Below, one piece after another: positions 1 to 15,298 of a DNA stretch of 64,000 nt (within the stretch, counting starts at the first letter, position 1; each line of letters starts with the position of its first letter). Where the stretch lies: contig CM022665.1 of the NCBI GenBank assembly GCA_012295275.1, positions 12,827,976 to 12,891,975 on the forward strand, given 5' to 3'. The DNA is from Chrysomallon squamiferum (taxonomy: Eukaryota; Mollusca; Gastropoda; Neomphalida; Peltospiridae). Under the pieces are notes generated by a model. The model was not told the origin of the DNA and made no database searches. It was given only the letters and a program-made list of their open reading frames with translations. The position numbers and the translations under genes are program-made.

Positions 1-2627
1 CAAAATAAATTTCTTAAATAGTTATAAATCAGGCATAAATCATGTAATTCTGGTAATAAGTAGAAAAATATTCTGCTTTAAAATAATATTTACAAATGCT
101 GACCATATTTCTTTTACTTTGAAGAACATGCTATAGACTACTGTTATGTGACAGGGTTTTCTGTCTGGACTAAATATAAAACATTAACAAACTGTTGATG
201 AATAGTCAATAATGTTTCAAAATAATATGCAGCTTTTCTTTCTATACTCACAATAGAGAAAGTTTTATGTTTAAACTGCAATTTTCTTAAAGATAAACAC
301 ATAAAGTTGTATCTAAATGGTGTTTCCCACCACATGGAACTCTTTAGTTCAATCTATACTATAAAACCATAATTAGTTGAACTGAATATACAACACAACC
401 AAATCCATTTTGGTTGCTGTTTCAATAACATGTAGTAACAATTAATTCCTTTATCAAAACTATATAAGAAACAAAGGCAAACTAAATGTTAAACTATTAA
501 CCTATCCAGATTTAGGATTATGGTTGCCTTAAAGTCAAACCAAGATATGGGTAAATTTGACAGTCAGCTACAAATCAAGCAATCCCTCTGGAAGCAAAAT
601 CATATAAAGTTACAGTTAAATGTCAAAACACTTGTGACATCTGAACATTATAAGTTTATGACAAAAGACTTAAGTGTAACACTGCAGAAGGTCGTCTGAT
701 TGTTGTGATGTATTTATGCTTATCGTGAAGAGGGATACCTCACTTGCATTTCTGTTTCATCATTATTTTTAAATATTTTCAAAAACAACAAATATCATAA
801 CAGTATACATATTCAGCTTCATCACATTCACAGTATTCTTTTTTTGACAGGTCATCTTTGATAAACAATGCATTAAAGCTATATGAGGTATTCAGTGTTT
901 ATGTTGCAAAATGACAGAAACAAATCAGTTTCTCCTTAGATTATGAAGGAAACTTCGTTCATATCAATGCCATTAAAAAGATCTTGGTGTCATTTTTGGC
1001 TCTTTCTAATTATATGCAATGTTTGGGGAAAATCACTTTTCTGAAAACTTTACAATGTACCTATTATATGGCCTTACGGATAAGAGAATATGTAAACAAT
1101 ATAATATATAATGAAGAAGACTCTCCTTTAACATTTGTACATTTGATTTCTTTAGTTTTATTTGTTTTTCAAAAAATAAAATAAAATAAAATTCCCCATC
1201 AAATATACCTTCATAACTAAATTTACTGTAAACAAAGCATTAACATTACAAATTAAAATTAGTTATCAATATTTACTTTTATTATTATCATTTTTTTTCA
1301 AAGTTAATCAACTTGGGTCTTTCAACTGACTAATGCCAAAACTGTACGTATGAAATTATGCAATTATAAAAAAAAATAATAAATCATTAAATGATTTGTA
1401 AATTCATATTATTATTAACATAGCTGATAGTGATAGGGTCAACTGGTAATATATCCTAACTCAAAATTATAATTTATACAAAGAAAATTTAGTGGTTATT
1501 CCCTTAAACGATATAACCCTCCACTATCAGCAATGTGTCACGTTATGATCCTATCAACGTCAACGATTATAAAAACAACAAACACCTGACAAACGATCTG
1601 GCTCCAATCCTGACGCCACATCCAGTCCGCATATGACAAAATAGTCAGCGAATCTGTTGGAAGGTGTTGTTGAAGTCATTTTGGTTGATTAAGATACTTC
1701 TTACACCATCGTTGTTTATATTAAATTTCAATCAACCATTTTTACATCATCAAAACAACAGCAGACATCACTTCACACCACTCACCGCATTCCCATTATT
1801 TTTTCCTTGTTGTTTATTTCCCGTGAGAGGGCGCTGTAGTCGAAGATATTCTAAATGGTGATGTCATTTTCGTATGGTAAACATTTGGTAACAGTTCAGT
1901 ACCTACGAAATATATTTATATAAAATGAATATTAATTAACAATTTAAAATATTCATTTATATTGACATCTCGTATTATCAACAATGAAAGCACTTAAATT
2001 ATAATAAACTAAAACTAAGGTTTTGAATTAATCAAATGCGTTCAGATATCCAATACAATATAGATGATAGTTAATGATTAATTATTCATTTATATATATA
2101 TATATATATTATTAGCATAAATTATTCAAGGAATAATCCACATAGGTAATTATTTTATGTTGTTTTAGAAATAAAATGAAAAAAGAAGAGATGAATTACT
2201 TTGTAATGATAATAGGTTCTTTAGCAAATATTATTATCTTAAGGTCAGCGCCATCAAGTGGAAATTCTCTGAACTTAGAGTTGAGATTAAGGTATTTTAA
2301 TCATCCATAAAACAATATTTTAATAATATTCATTTATTTTATTTACTTTTGTTTTGCGTTTTAGAAAAGATAGAATGTTTCAGCATTTAGTCAATTATTT
2401 TTATGGATATCGCTGTAAAATGAAAATAACTAGAACAAAGTTGGTGATAGAAATTAGCAAGGGACTTAACAAATTATGGATTGTGTTTAAAAGAAGTTAT
2501 CGCCCTTATATATCTATAGCTCTCTCTCTATATTAGCAGCCATCTCAAATTAGAAAAAATTAAAAATGAAATAAAAAAAAAAAATTTAATCTGTTAAAAA
2601 ACTGTACATTTGTAATACATTTTCAGT
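1..2627. other. Upstream flank of HINT gene, no confident gene
   Basis: AT-rich DNA with no convincing coding exon. The stretch from about 1510 to 1870 is noticeably less AT-rich than its surroundings and contains a GGCGCTGTAG motif near 1830, so it is my best guess for a promoter or 5' untranslated exon of the HINT gene. The HINT start codon at 2628 lies one base after a good acceptor (pyrimidine stretch ending TTTTCAG at 2626), which implies at least one upstream untranslated exon. A possible minus-strand first exon at 1586-1632 and an imperfect inverted repeat at 1423-1531 are described in the findings. Confidence 0.4.
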
Positions 2628-5240
<2,613 letters not shown>

Positions 5241-5744
5241 TAATTTCTCCACAAACTCACTTGTATCTTGTATTTTTAATTTTCTGAACAGAGAACCATC
5301 TTCTGTTTATTAACAGGGTCTGTTTGTTACAGAATTTAGAATTGTCTTTTAGATGATACATTTTACACTGCAATTTGGAACTGTGCTCAAGTGTTATTAA
5401 GTTTGTTATTATCTTCCAAATTATGAAATACAGACTTGTGTAACATGAAATTCAGGATAATCTGAATTATTTTACTTGACATTGTGAATTTGAAGTATAG
5501 ATCAAATACTAACTTCTGAAATAACTGAGACACCGTGAAATAGAATTCAAAATAAATTATTATGTTTAATTTAAAAAAATTAAATGTTGCCTACAGAACC
5601 ATTTTGTACATTATTTCTAATCCTAATAAGAAATATAATCTTGTATAACCAAGAGCTAATGTAAGTTTATCTTTTAAATTGTATCTACATTATTATATAT
5701 AACCAGGTCCTAGCTGGGAATTTAAAGTTATCATCTTAAAACAC

Positions 5745-5777
<33 letters not shown>

Positions 5778-8579
5778 AATATCTGTTGCTTTGCAGAATG
5801 ATTGGGTATTGTTTTTTTGTGTTTTGGGGTTGTTTTTTTTTAGATTAAAAAGGGAATAATTTAATTACTACAAGCAGTTCTTAATAAATTAATTACTGGT
5901 TGCAGAATTAATAACAGTATTTTAAAACTTCTTATAAAATGACGTATTCTGGTATTTGTAAGGAATGGAAGTTACTGGAGTTACAATAATTCGTAACAAT
6001 CCAATTTGTCTGGCAGTTTGAATTATGACATGTAAATTTACAAAAAAAAAACTAAAACTTTACTCATAAGGTGAATAATGAAAAATTCATATATTTACAT
6101 CCAATTTTATACCTTTACAAGAATTAAATACGAATGTTGTTAGTAAGATATTGATATAATTGTATGCATAATACATAGTGTGATATTTACACTATATATT
6201 AATTTAAAATAAAAACATTTTCATTATATTGCTTATGAATTTTATTTATTTATTGAAAATAAACCATCCTAAGAATTGTATTTATCCATAACTACTTTCA
6301 TGAGTTCACAGATGTTGAATGATTTATAAGCTGATTTTCAGTGACAGCAACTGAAACTTGACTCAGTCTAATTAGCCATGATTTTTAAGTTACTGTGATT
6401 TTGAAAAAAAGGTGTAGATTAGGGTTAGATTGAAATTTCCTTTGGTTCGATTAGGATTCAGTGTAATAATTATTACTGTTCTTACATTGCACTTGTGTGT
6501 ATATTCATGGTTGAAACCGGTTTTAGCAGGAAACCTTTGGCATCATTTTTTCTTTTCCCATATTTTGCATTCAGAATAAAAGTTTATTTTCAAACAAATG
6601 AATGCCACATGTAGTGTGGCCTTTCAAAACATTGACAAAAAAATAATATTAATAATTTCCCCTCCCATATCCAACATGTCATATCAAAAGAATGATATAT
6701 TATTATTATTACTTAACTATTAATTTTCACATTTAACGGAAATACCAGATATGGTAATATCTTTTTATAGTGGTTTCCCTTGCAGCAGTATATATTAATT
6801 ATTACACTACATAATAATTATATTCAGCTGATTGCATCTAAATGGCCCAGATGGTTTATGTATTATGTTCATTCATTAAAATTAGTTTCTGCATTTACAA
6901 TATTAATAGAGATATTATAAAATCTAGAATTTTGTAGCAGTTGACAAACGAGCAAATGGTTACAAAATCAGTCATAATTCCCATTTGCACTTATGAAGTG
7001 GCAGCAGCATGAATATAAACTAACTTTATACTTAATAATGTTTAAATAAAGATGAGTTAGAGGCCTGCTAAAAAGCTGCTCAGCTGGTAAATGTAACAGG
7101 TAGTTAACTAATATACAAAAGTCAGTTTGGGAAAAGTGATAAATATTTTGCTAATAAGAATTGTAAGTACAACAGCTGATAAAGATGAAGTTCATTCAGA
7201 ATTAATTTTACATGCTGATTGATTTTAAAATGATTTCATGATCATGTTGCACAGTTTAGGTAGTACTGAAAAGTTGAATCCTGATTTAAATAACAATAAT
7301 AAGAAGATATTAAACAATTTCATATAGAAAAACCAGAAATTGAATGAAAATACTCCAAACACACAAACATACGAAATAAAAAAAAAAATAAAAAAAATAC
7401 TAGTAATGGCAGTTTTAATAAACACTTGCATAGTACAAATGAGTTTTATAGAATAAAAACATTAACACTGATATATATTTATAAGCTAAAACAAGCAAAA
7501 AATTGGAATAAAAATTAATATGTGTAGATTCATTGCAAGGGATTAATAGTTTTTAAAATACAAAATAGTGTACCTGTTCTGCTTGTTAACAAACTGTCTA
7601 GAAAATAAAGCAATAACAATTAAAAACAGAAACAAAACAATAATAAACAACAACAGCAGCAGCAGCAATAACAACAATGAAACGACCATAAAAGAATTCT
7701 GTCTGAATATGCAAAATGGTACAACAGTGTTTTCACGACAGGCCATTATAAATCAAATATCATTGTGAAGAATGCACAATGTATTTAAGCTGTTAAATAT
7801 TTATAATTTGTGACTGACTTTCAAACTTAACAATAAAATTTTATAACTTAACAACAATAACATTTTAAAATTTAACATTGGTATAAAAATAAAAATGCAA
7901 CAATGTATCAACATTTTTTAAACTGGTATTCCAAGCATATTGGGGGAAAAAATTTTTTATGGAATTTATTACATGGCAATTCATTCAAGATCCATAAATT
8001 TTAAAGTATCTGATCAAATTTGTATAATTCAAACAGGACACCTTTGGGTTTGACCTTTTATACAACAGAATAAAAAGTAGAATTCTGTGTCAACTAGTGG
8101 ACATCTTGAAAAATGGCTGCCTTTTTGAAATTAAGAAGGGCAATATACAAATATATTATGATGATTATAGGCTATTGTTTACTCATATATTTTTCATCCT
8201 CACTAGTCCCACCTACATAATAATTCCACTATCACCACTCCATTACATGACTTTGTCCAGCATGATTATGTTTAGCATGTTGTATGTTATGAATATCCTG
8301 GAATTAGACATGATCTTGCATTTTAATGTTAACTAGTATTATCTCTGAACTTCAAAAATATGAACCAAAAGTTGAAAAACATTTCTGAATTATTTAAAAA
8401 ATAAAAAACCTAAAATTGAAGATTGTCACTGAACTGTAAAATTATGGACCTTAAATCATGAAAGTCACAACTAAAACGTTGGGTTAGAGATCTGAAAATG
8501 ATGTCAATCTTGACAGCTATAAACATATAAATAAATACCTCGGACTAATCAAAGTGTAAAATTTAACAGTACAAATCTG
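5241..8579. other. Convergent 3' flanks between HINT and TYMP copy 1
   Basis: No coding exon seen. HINT points right and TYMP copy 1 points left, so this 3.3 kb holds both 3' untranslated regions and intergenic DNA. Contents are AT-rich with a run of about 27 T at 5747-5773 and small AAT and CAG-rich patches (around 7650). The short open frames here are low-complexity and show no recognisable domain. Confidence 0.5.
5551..5556 (+). terminator. Possible poly(A) signal for HINT
   Basis: First AATAAA after the HINT stop codon, 311 bp downstream. Several further AATAAA motifs follow in this AT-rich flank, so which one is used cannot be told from sequence. Confidence 0.3.
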
Positions 8580-8937
8580 TTAGATAACTTCGGCTACTCT
8601 GTTAGTGGTGATGTTTGGTTTCTCAGGCTGAATGATGATAGCGTTTTTCAGAGAAGTCAGAATGTCTTCTGGAATGGGTTTCGAATGGTGAACTTTAACC
8701 CAGGGCGTCCCTGTATAAAGAGAAATATTAGAAATTGTATACATTTTTTTATTATAAAGAGTTATGGAATGCAAAGTATCACACTGCATTTTCTTTTTAA
8801 GAGATAATGTTCATAAGATATATATAATGGTATATAAACAGAAATGAATAATATTAAGTATGTATTTAAACAACAAAAAAAAACCTAATAGAAAATGAAA
8901 GACAGGACAAACAATAAAACATACAGAGAAGTGCACG

Positions 8938-9008
<71 letters not shown>

Positions 9009-9308
9009 GTAGAAAGGTGGATGGGGTAAGGATGTAGGTAGATAAATAGAGAGTGGAAGAAACATATTTTTGGGGATGTTCCTGCATTTTGGCTTACTCT
9101 CACAATGCAAGTTAAACATATATATTAATCGAGTTTTACTAAATGTAAAATAATTTTACCCTCTGTTATTTTGTCACCAAGAGAAACCATTAACTCGAGA
9201 CCCACGGCTAGATCAATTGGTTCCCCAGCTTTTGTTCTACCAGCACCCAGTTTCTGTACAATGATAGCACATGTCATTGAGTTCAGCTCAACCACATAGC
9301 CTATTCAG

Positions 9309-9346
<38 letters not shown>

Positions 9347-9349
9347 TTA

Positions 9350-9387
<38 letters not shown>

Positions 9388-12300
9388 TAATAAAGTTTTT
9401 ATAAAAACAGAAAATATTATTATTATTATTATTTTAAATAATAAAATTTTCTTTTTCCTACTTTGTATCTACATGTTAGATATAATCGGCTATTTTTAGA
9501 AATAAAATTTATTCCAGTATTAAAAATCTGTTTATTTCTGTTTGGCTATAAACCTTTTAGAAACAGTATTATGCACATTTGTTTTTACTCCGATTTGTGG
9601 GTCGTAGTTATATGCGTAAGTCAATAAGTAAGCAATACTAATAATAGTAACAATAATAATAATGAATAATGAATAAAGAAAGGAATATTCCTAAAATTTA
9701 CTTTCTATTTCGAAATACCTGCCTGTTGTTTTGCAAATAACATCTGTCGTATGAGAAGCAGACGGCAAAACTGACAAAATGTCGAAATCGGGTTTACAGA
9801 TGTTGTCGGCAATTTCCGTACTCACGCCCTGACATTTCATCATAGCGCAGAATTTGGCCAAAGCGCTTCCGTCTTTTAGCGTTTCCCTTATCGCCTTGTT
9901 ACCAGCATCAGCGTCAGCTGCTTTTCCAACTAAAGTCAAAACTTGACCTCCTAATAAAATATATATAATAAAATGCATTACACACAGAATTATGTCAACA
10001 TCCAGGTCCAGAAATTATAATAAATAGCAGTAGCAGTAGCAGTAGTAGTAGTAGCAGTATTAATAATGAACATATATCATCACCATCATCATCAACAAAA
10101 GCAAAAACAACAACAACAATAATATATTTTTTTTTTAAAAGGGGAAAAAAAAAGTATTTTGTTCAACGACATTTGGGGATTAATTGGAAAACAATTTGAG
10201 TCATCGCTTTTGAATATCTGACATTTGATACGTTTTATGCAGCGTCTTCTTTGAAGACATTCAAATTTCCAGGGCTCTTATAATGCATTTCACGGAGAAA
10301 CAGGACAGCACTTACCATGTGTTTTGACGTAGGGCACGGTCGAAAGGAGCAAAATATGCTTTGCAACCTCTCGAGATCCGTTTCTTCCTGTTATATTAAC
10401 CATTTGACTTACCCAAATCAGCAGTCAATGATATCAAATCTTCGGGTCCTTTGTTTTGTAGACAGTGTACAGATTCCACGATCTCAAGGGAATGACCTAC
10501 CATTCGGCCCAAAGGGGTGTTCATGTCTGTGAGTAATGCTGTTGTCTTTATTCCCAGACTGTTGCTCGAAGCAACCTATAAATGTTTACAAAATAAACAA
10601 AACAACAAAACAAATAAAAAATCCATTAGTTTATAATATTAACTATAACTGTAGAGTAATAGTAGTAGTAGTTGTAGCAGAAGCAGCAGTAGTAGTAACG
10701 ATGATGATGATAACAATAACAACAGAAACAACAGCAATAATAATAATAATATCAACAAAAAAGACACCCTCCAACACAAAACAACCACCACAAAAAATAA
10801 CAACATACAACAACAGCAACAATTTTTAACAGATGAATAGCAATTTCATTCTGTCAGAACGAAATCTTACTAAAACTGTGCAAACTCAGTGTACATACCA
10901 TACGTTTAGCCAGCTCCCTGGCTTTATTTTTGTCCGACATAATTGCTGCATTACCAAACTTGACGTCAAGAACTAAAGCGTCCAAATTTTCTGCAGCTTT
11001 TTTCGAGACAATAGAACCTGTTTTAAGATAAATAAATAAATATAATAGAACCTGTTTAAAGATAAATAAATGAAAATAAAAGAAATAAGTACGGTAATAC
11101 AATTCTACGCATTTCAGTATCATTAACACTAACTATAAAAAGCGTATCACAAAAAATATAGAAAAACTTACAGTTAGAAACATTAGCATAAAAAATACAA
11201 ATTCTTTACCTATCTTACCTGTAATTAGCCCTATGTGGCTCACAGTTGCTGTGACGTCACGAATGGCATATAATGTTTTGTCAGCTGGACACAGTGTCTT
11301 GGTCTGTCCCACAATGCAACATCCAACAGTTCTGATTATCTCCATCATTTGCTCTGTGGTGACAGACACTTTGTATCCTGGGATAGATTCCAGCTTGTCC
11401 AGAGTCCCGCCAGTGTGTTCCAAACCTCTCCCAGAAATCATTGGTACCTGTGTTTACGTGTTAAGTGTATAAACATTGTGTACTTTTGTAATAAACAGTG
11501 GACCAGTAGTCCTTATTGCCTTCATGGGACTGTTTCTCGTTCCAGAATATACGCCAGAGCAGTTTTGTCAAAAATACCATATATGCTTTTCTATCTATTG
11601 TAGGTATTTGTGACAAATTATATTTTAAAAATGGACAACGGGGTTTCGTTTTTTCGGTAAGTGTCTTTATAAAAATAATATATTTATATAAATCATATAA
11701 AATCATATATATACCAGTAATCATTTCTTTATGACTCATTTCTCGTATATGTTAACAAAAAGGTAATTGTGTGTGTGTGTGTGTGTGTGTTTTAATATTA
11801 TTCAATGCAGATGTTTTAGTTAAGTAAAACTAGCTGTTTTTGTTAGTATCAGTTTTGATGTAGATTACATAACGACTAGTTACGTCTAAAAATATTTAAA
11901 GTTCGTTTTTATAATGTATTTGAAGTTAATATTAAAGAAATTAAATAATTTGTTTTCATTTTTATTTTCTCTAGTGAACGAAAATACTGTCCAGTGACGT
12001 TACCTTCAAGTCACAGGCGGCCAAGGCCGGTGCAAGAATTAAACTGACTTTGTCACCCACGCCTCCTGTGCTGTGTTTGTCGACCATCTTTCCTTTCCAC
12101 TCCTTTGGCCACTCAAGCGTATCTCCCGAGTTCATCATGGCGCCAGTCAGATAGGTGGTCTCGTCGACAGAAAGATCGTTTAAATATATGGCCATCAGCA
12201 TAGCTCCTGCAACAGAACATCATTTTAAAGTGTGCAGCAGCAGCAGCAGCGTGTTGACATTTTCGTCAGCGTCGACGTAACAGAATAAAATGGTTGTGAA

Positions 12301-12478
12301 GACAGCTACATTATTATGATCAATCAGTAATGTAAAATAATTCCACCATTTTATTATTCATGAAACCTGAACAATGAATATATATTTTAAAATGTTGTAA
12401 TGGAAATGTTTTAAAGTAAGATTTAATTGTATATATATATATATATATGCCCTAAATACATATACATATATATGTATG

Positions 12479-12569
<91 letters not shown>

Positions 12570-13722
12570 GTATATTGTGGTATCTTGCCTATCGTGGTAC
12601 TTTGCTCTAAATAAAAACCATAGGTCGTTTTGAGATCTCTCTGGCTTGTATGTTTGCACCAGATGTTTTGATAATCCTTGAAGAACAATAGGGATGTAGG
12701 TTGACATATGTCAGTAGTTATATGTCAATGAAATATCCACACAGCAAAACAATAGCCACCTGTCTAACCTTTAGGACGTGAAGGGGAATAAAATAAATAT
12801 TTATTAAACTGCATGCGAAATATTGTCGTAGCTATATGGTTCCTTTATTATTATTGTTGTTGTTGTTGTTGTTGTTGTTATTATTACAGTGATCTTCATC
12901 ATTGTCATTATCATCATCATTATTATTATTATCAGTATTATCATTATTATAATCATTGTTATTATTTATTTTATTATTATTATGAAAATCATCATTGTCA
13001 TCATCATCATCATCATCATTTTTATTATCATTATTTTTAGAAACTGAATTTACTTCTGTTCTAACACGAGGCATGGTAGATAAGAGGGTTAACCCTTTTC
13101 TGAATCCCTCTTGAGTTTATATTTTCTCCTTCCTCTAGTGCCGCATTATTGGTTTATCAAAGTCATGGTATGTACTTATATGTCTCTGCGAAGAATAATA
13201 CAAAAGATCCCATTTTATACCAAAAAAAAAAAAAAAAAAAAAAAAAAAAGACTAGCCATTTCCGGTAGCGGGTTTCCTTTCTAATTAATTAATTGGTCTT
13301 TAATCATGTATAATGAATACATGTACATTACATATTTGTTGACCGTATCGTTACATATTATCTTCCTGTTTTTCATTTACTGACAATTCTGAATCATCCA
13401 TTTACCAGGTTTGTTTTATGAATTTAGAATTAGAATATTTTGTAATATACAAAGCAGAAAATGAATGAATGAATGAATTAATAAATGAAAAAACAAGTTC
13501 ATTTCAAGAATTTCGATTTATGAGAATTGCAGACTAAAGAAAAAAATATATATAGTAAGCAAATAATAAATAAATAAATAAATAAAAACCTAGAATTTTA
13601 AAATCGTAACACTGTTTAAAGGTTTTAGTAGGAGTAAAAACTTGGTCACGTAAATATGTCAGATATGTGAAATTTTTCATATTTAACAAAGATAAAAAAA
13701 AAAAAAGCAACACCAAATCAGT

Positions 13723-13802
<80 letters not shown>

Positions 13803-13963
13803 ACAATAATACAATATCTCGGGCTACACGAGATTTAAAACTTACCAATCTGACAACCTTGAACGTCTCCAGATGTCACCATTTCAACAAAACTTTCGAT
13901 TTCTTCTTTCGTGAGCTCCTTTCCATTTCGCTTTTTAGCGATAAGATTTACAATCTGTGACAT
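8580..13963 (-). CDS. TYMP: Thymidine phosphorylase, tandem copy 1
   Basis: Eight coding exons in transcript order: 13963-13846, 12206-12004, 11447-11219, 11017-10899, 10575-10413, 9950-9723, 9300-9160, 8710-8580. They join to 1332 nt, 443 aa, close to E. coli DeoA (440 aa). The family converts thymidine plus phosphate to thymine and 2-deoxyribose 1-phosphate. Visible motifs: phosphate-binding [11 protein letters not shown] (residues 82-92), the family signature [16 protein letters not shown] (112-127), and Arg170, Ser185 and Lys189 (in YAIRDVT and ITGSIVSKK), matching pyrimidine-binding Arg171, Ser186 and Lys190 of the E. coli enzyme. The start ATG opens [18 protein letters not shown], the usual N-terminal helix. 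Intron 6 must use a GC donor to keep frame. A complete neighbour copy lies 1.4 kb upstream. Likely active. Confidence 0.95.
8943..9005. repeat. (GA)n microsatellite in TYMP copy 1 intron 7
   Basis: Uninterrupted GA dinucleotides on the + strand between exons 7 and 8 of TYMP copy 1. Translations in several frames give meaningless Leu-Ser runs. Confidence 0.95.
9313..9432. repeat. Poly(A), (TAA)n and (TTA)n cluster
   Basis: A run of 28 A (9313-9340), then TAA triplets to about 9392, then TTA triplets near 9416-9432. The TAA and TTA tracts are complementary and could pair. It starts 13 bp beyond the acceptor end of exon 7 of TYMP copy 1. Confidence 0.9.
11767..11791. repeat. (TG)n microsatellite
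   Basis: Short TG tract in intron 2 of TYMP copy 1, absent from the same intron of copy 2. Confidence 0.85.
11986..12268. repeat. Near-identical block shared by the two TYMP genes, copy A
   Basis: 283 bp covering exon 2 plus 18 bp of intron 2 and 62 bp of intron 1. It matches 18567-18849 at a constant offset of 6581 with no gaps. I find two mismatches: 12105/18686 (Lys versus Glu codon) and 12255/18836 (intronic). This includes an intronic AGC-type triplet run. Outside the block the introns lose obvious similarity. Confidence 0.9.
12429..12566. repeat. Compound (TA)n and (GA)n microsatellite in TYMP copy 1 intron 1
   Basis: TA/TATG-rich tract followed directly by GA dinucleotides from about 12521 to 12566. 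Non-coding, although long Arg-Glu or Ser-Leu frames can be translated from it. Confidence 0.9.
12845..13045. repeat. Trinucleotide-rich tract (TTG, ATT, ATC)
   Basis: Interrupted TTG, ATT and CAT/ATC triplets over about 200 bp in intron 1 of TYMP copy 1. It yields long Asn/Asp or Tyr/His homopolymer frames that are not genes. Confidence 0.9.
13141..13325 (+). mobile_element. Diverged copy of a dispersed mollusc-type repeat
   Basis: Shows the ordered landmarks of a short interspersed repeat that I associate with mollusc genomes: GGTTTATCAAAG, then ATGGTATGT, then AAAAGATCCC, then TAGCGGGTTTCC. A run of A (about 13220-13248) interrupts it between the last two landmarks. No ends or target duplications can be fixed, and naming the family would need a repeat-library search. 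It lies in intron 1 of TYMP copy 1. Confidence 0.5.
13724..13801. repeat. (CT)n microsatellite just inside TYMP copy 1 intron 1
   Basis: Perfect CT dinucleotides beginning about 45 bp downstream (in transcript direction) of the exon 1 donor. In the transcript it reads as GA repeats. Confidence 0.95.
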
Positions 13964-14783
13964 GCTATTTTAACGTTTTTTCTCAATATATGTATAAAAA
14001 AAAATATCGCTCAGTTTTTTGTTGTTTTTTTCAGTTCCCTGCCAGCAGTATTTACGTCATCTCACACTTGGTTGTAAAGTAGCAGGCCCTATGCGTCATA
14101 ACCTATTACATATGGAGTTTTCTACATGTGGGTCAAAGAATGGAGAACGAGAATGTGTATATGTTGTACGGGAGAATCAATACACGTGATAGCAGCTGTT
14201 TGATATTATATCTGTAGTTAAGATAATGATATTTTTTTATTCTGCCAGGTACCGGGTTCTAATCCAGGTAATAATTTCTACAAAACTAATTTCTCACACA
14301 TTACTGTATTTGATTGTGTGTGTGTGTGAGTATGTGTGTGTGTGTAAACACACAAACACACATACACACAAAGATATATAAGAATAATTATGTCCAGACA
14401 GACACCAAAATAATCTATAATATGTACTGTGTAAATATGAAAGAGTAACAGTATAAACACAATACAAATCTAAATAACTTTATAGTTCCGTAGAATTATC
14501 ACGAACCTAGAACAAATTGCAACAGAATTTATGTAAATCAGGACATTTTCGGTGGCTACATTTTGTGGCTACAAATATTCAGAGTTACACCTTCCTAAAC
14601 AGAAACATTCATGGCCGAACGATTTTTGGCATATTTCTACTTGGCTATTGACAATGCGCAAAATTAACCGTCTCCTGAATAAATGTATATAAAACAGTAA
14701 TACATTATTTTTCTTACTTTCAGATGACTTTATTATGTATTAAAAGAAGTTATAAAAAGATTACACACTGCAAAGGGACTTTA

Positions 14784-14901
14784 TGATGATCCTGTATAAA
14801 TACTCTGGTTAATTGTAAAATAAAAGTATAATATTAAAATACATGTACTGTATGTTTGTGCAGGTGGGTATGAATGTTATAGGAGTTCCTGTGTGAATGT
14901 T
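14784..14901 (+). repeat. 120-bp dispersed repeat, copy A
   Basis: Closely similar to 20353-20473, sharing GATGATCCTGTATAAATACT, GTACTGTATGTTTGTGCAGG and ATGAATGTTATAGGAGT in the same order. Each copy is associated with a TATG microsatellite. Neither position corresponds within the TYMP duplication, so it looks like a separate dispersed sequence. Family unknown. Confidence 0.75.
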
Positions 14902-14949
14902 TACACGTGAATCAATACACGTGTATATATGTATGTATATTTATATTTA

Positions 14950-15003
14950 TTATGTATGTATGTATGTATGTATGTATGTATGTATGTATGTATGAATGTA
15001 TGT
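14950..15003. repeat. (TATG)n microsatellite
   Basis: Tetranucleotide run downstream of the 120-bp dispersed repeat copy A, between the TYMP genes. Confidence 0.9.
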
Positions 15004-15292
15004 ACATACTATGGATGTGTTACAGATAATAACACTGAAAGATACATATTTGAATTAATATAAACAACTGTACTTAAATGCACTATAAATCTATGAGAAT
15101 ATAAGCAAAAGCATCCTTTTAAAGGAGTTTAAAAAATTCATAAAAATGAAAATATATGTGAAAACTCTCGTATAAAACACGAAAGAGTTTTAAAATTGAT
15201 GCACACTCATGATTATACGAATATTTTCTCTCTCCATTATGAAAATAATTTTTAACTGTCAAAAATAACTGTCTCGGAATCTTTGGTTAGTC

Positions 15293-15298
15293 TTTATT
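15293..15298 (-). terminator. Possible poly(A) signal for TYMP copy 2
   Basis: AATAAA on the minus strand, 37 bp beyond the stop codon of TYMP copy 2. It is the nearest such motif and would give a very short 3' UTR. Confidence 0.45.

Noticed and set aside
8811-9119. Overlapping minus-strand open frames with long Leu-Ser runs
   Set aside because: They are translations of the GA/CT microsatellite in TYMP copy 1 intron 7; similar artefacts occur at 12423-12707, 13534-13960, 15492-15821, 17256-17438 and 44625-44915.
10316-10532. Plus-strand open frame overlapping TYMP copy 1 exon 5
   Set aside because: Antisense shadow of a real exon with clear TYMP motifs and splice sites on the other strand.
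14246-14262. GGTTCTAATCC resembling a tRNA/SINE B box
   Set aside because: No matching A box or cloverleaf can be drawn around it.
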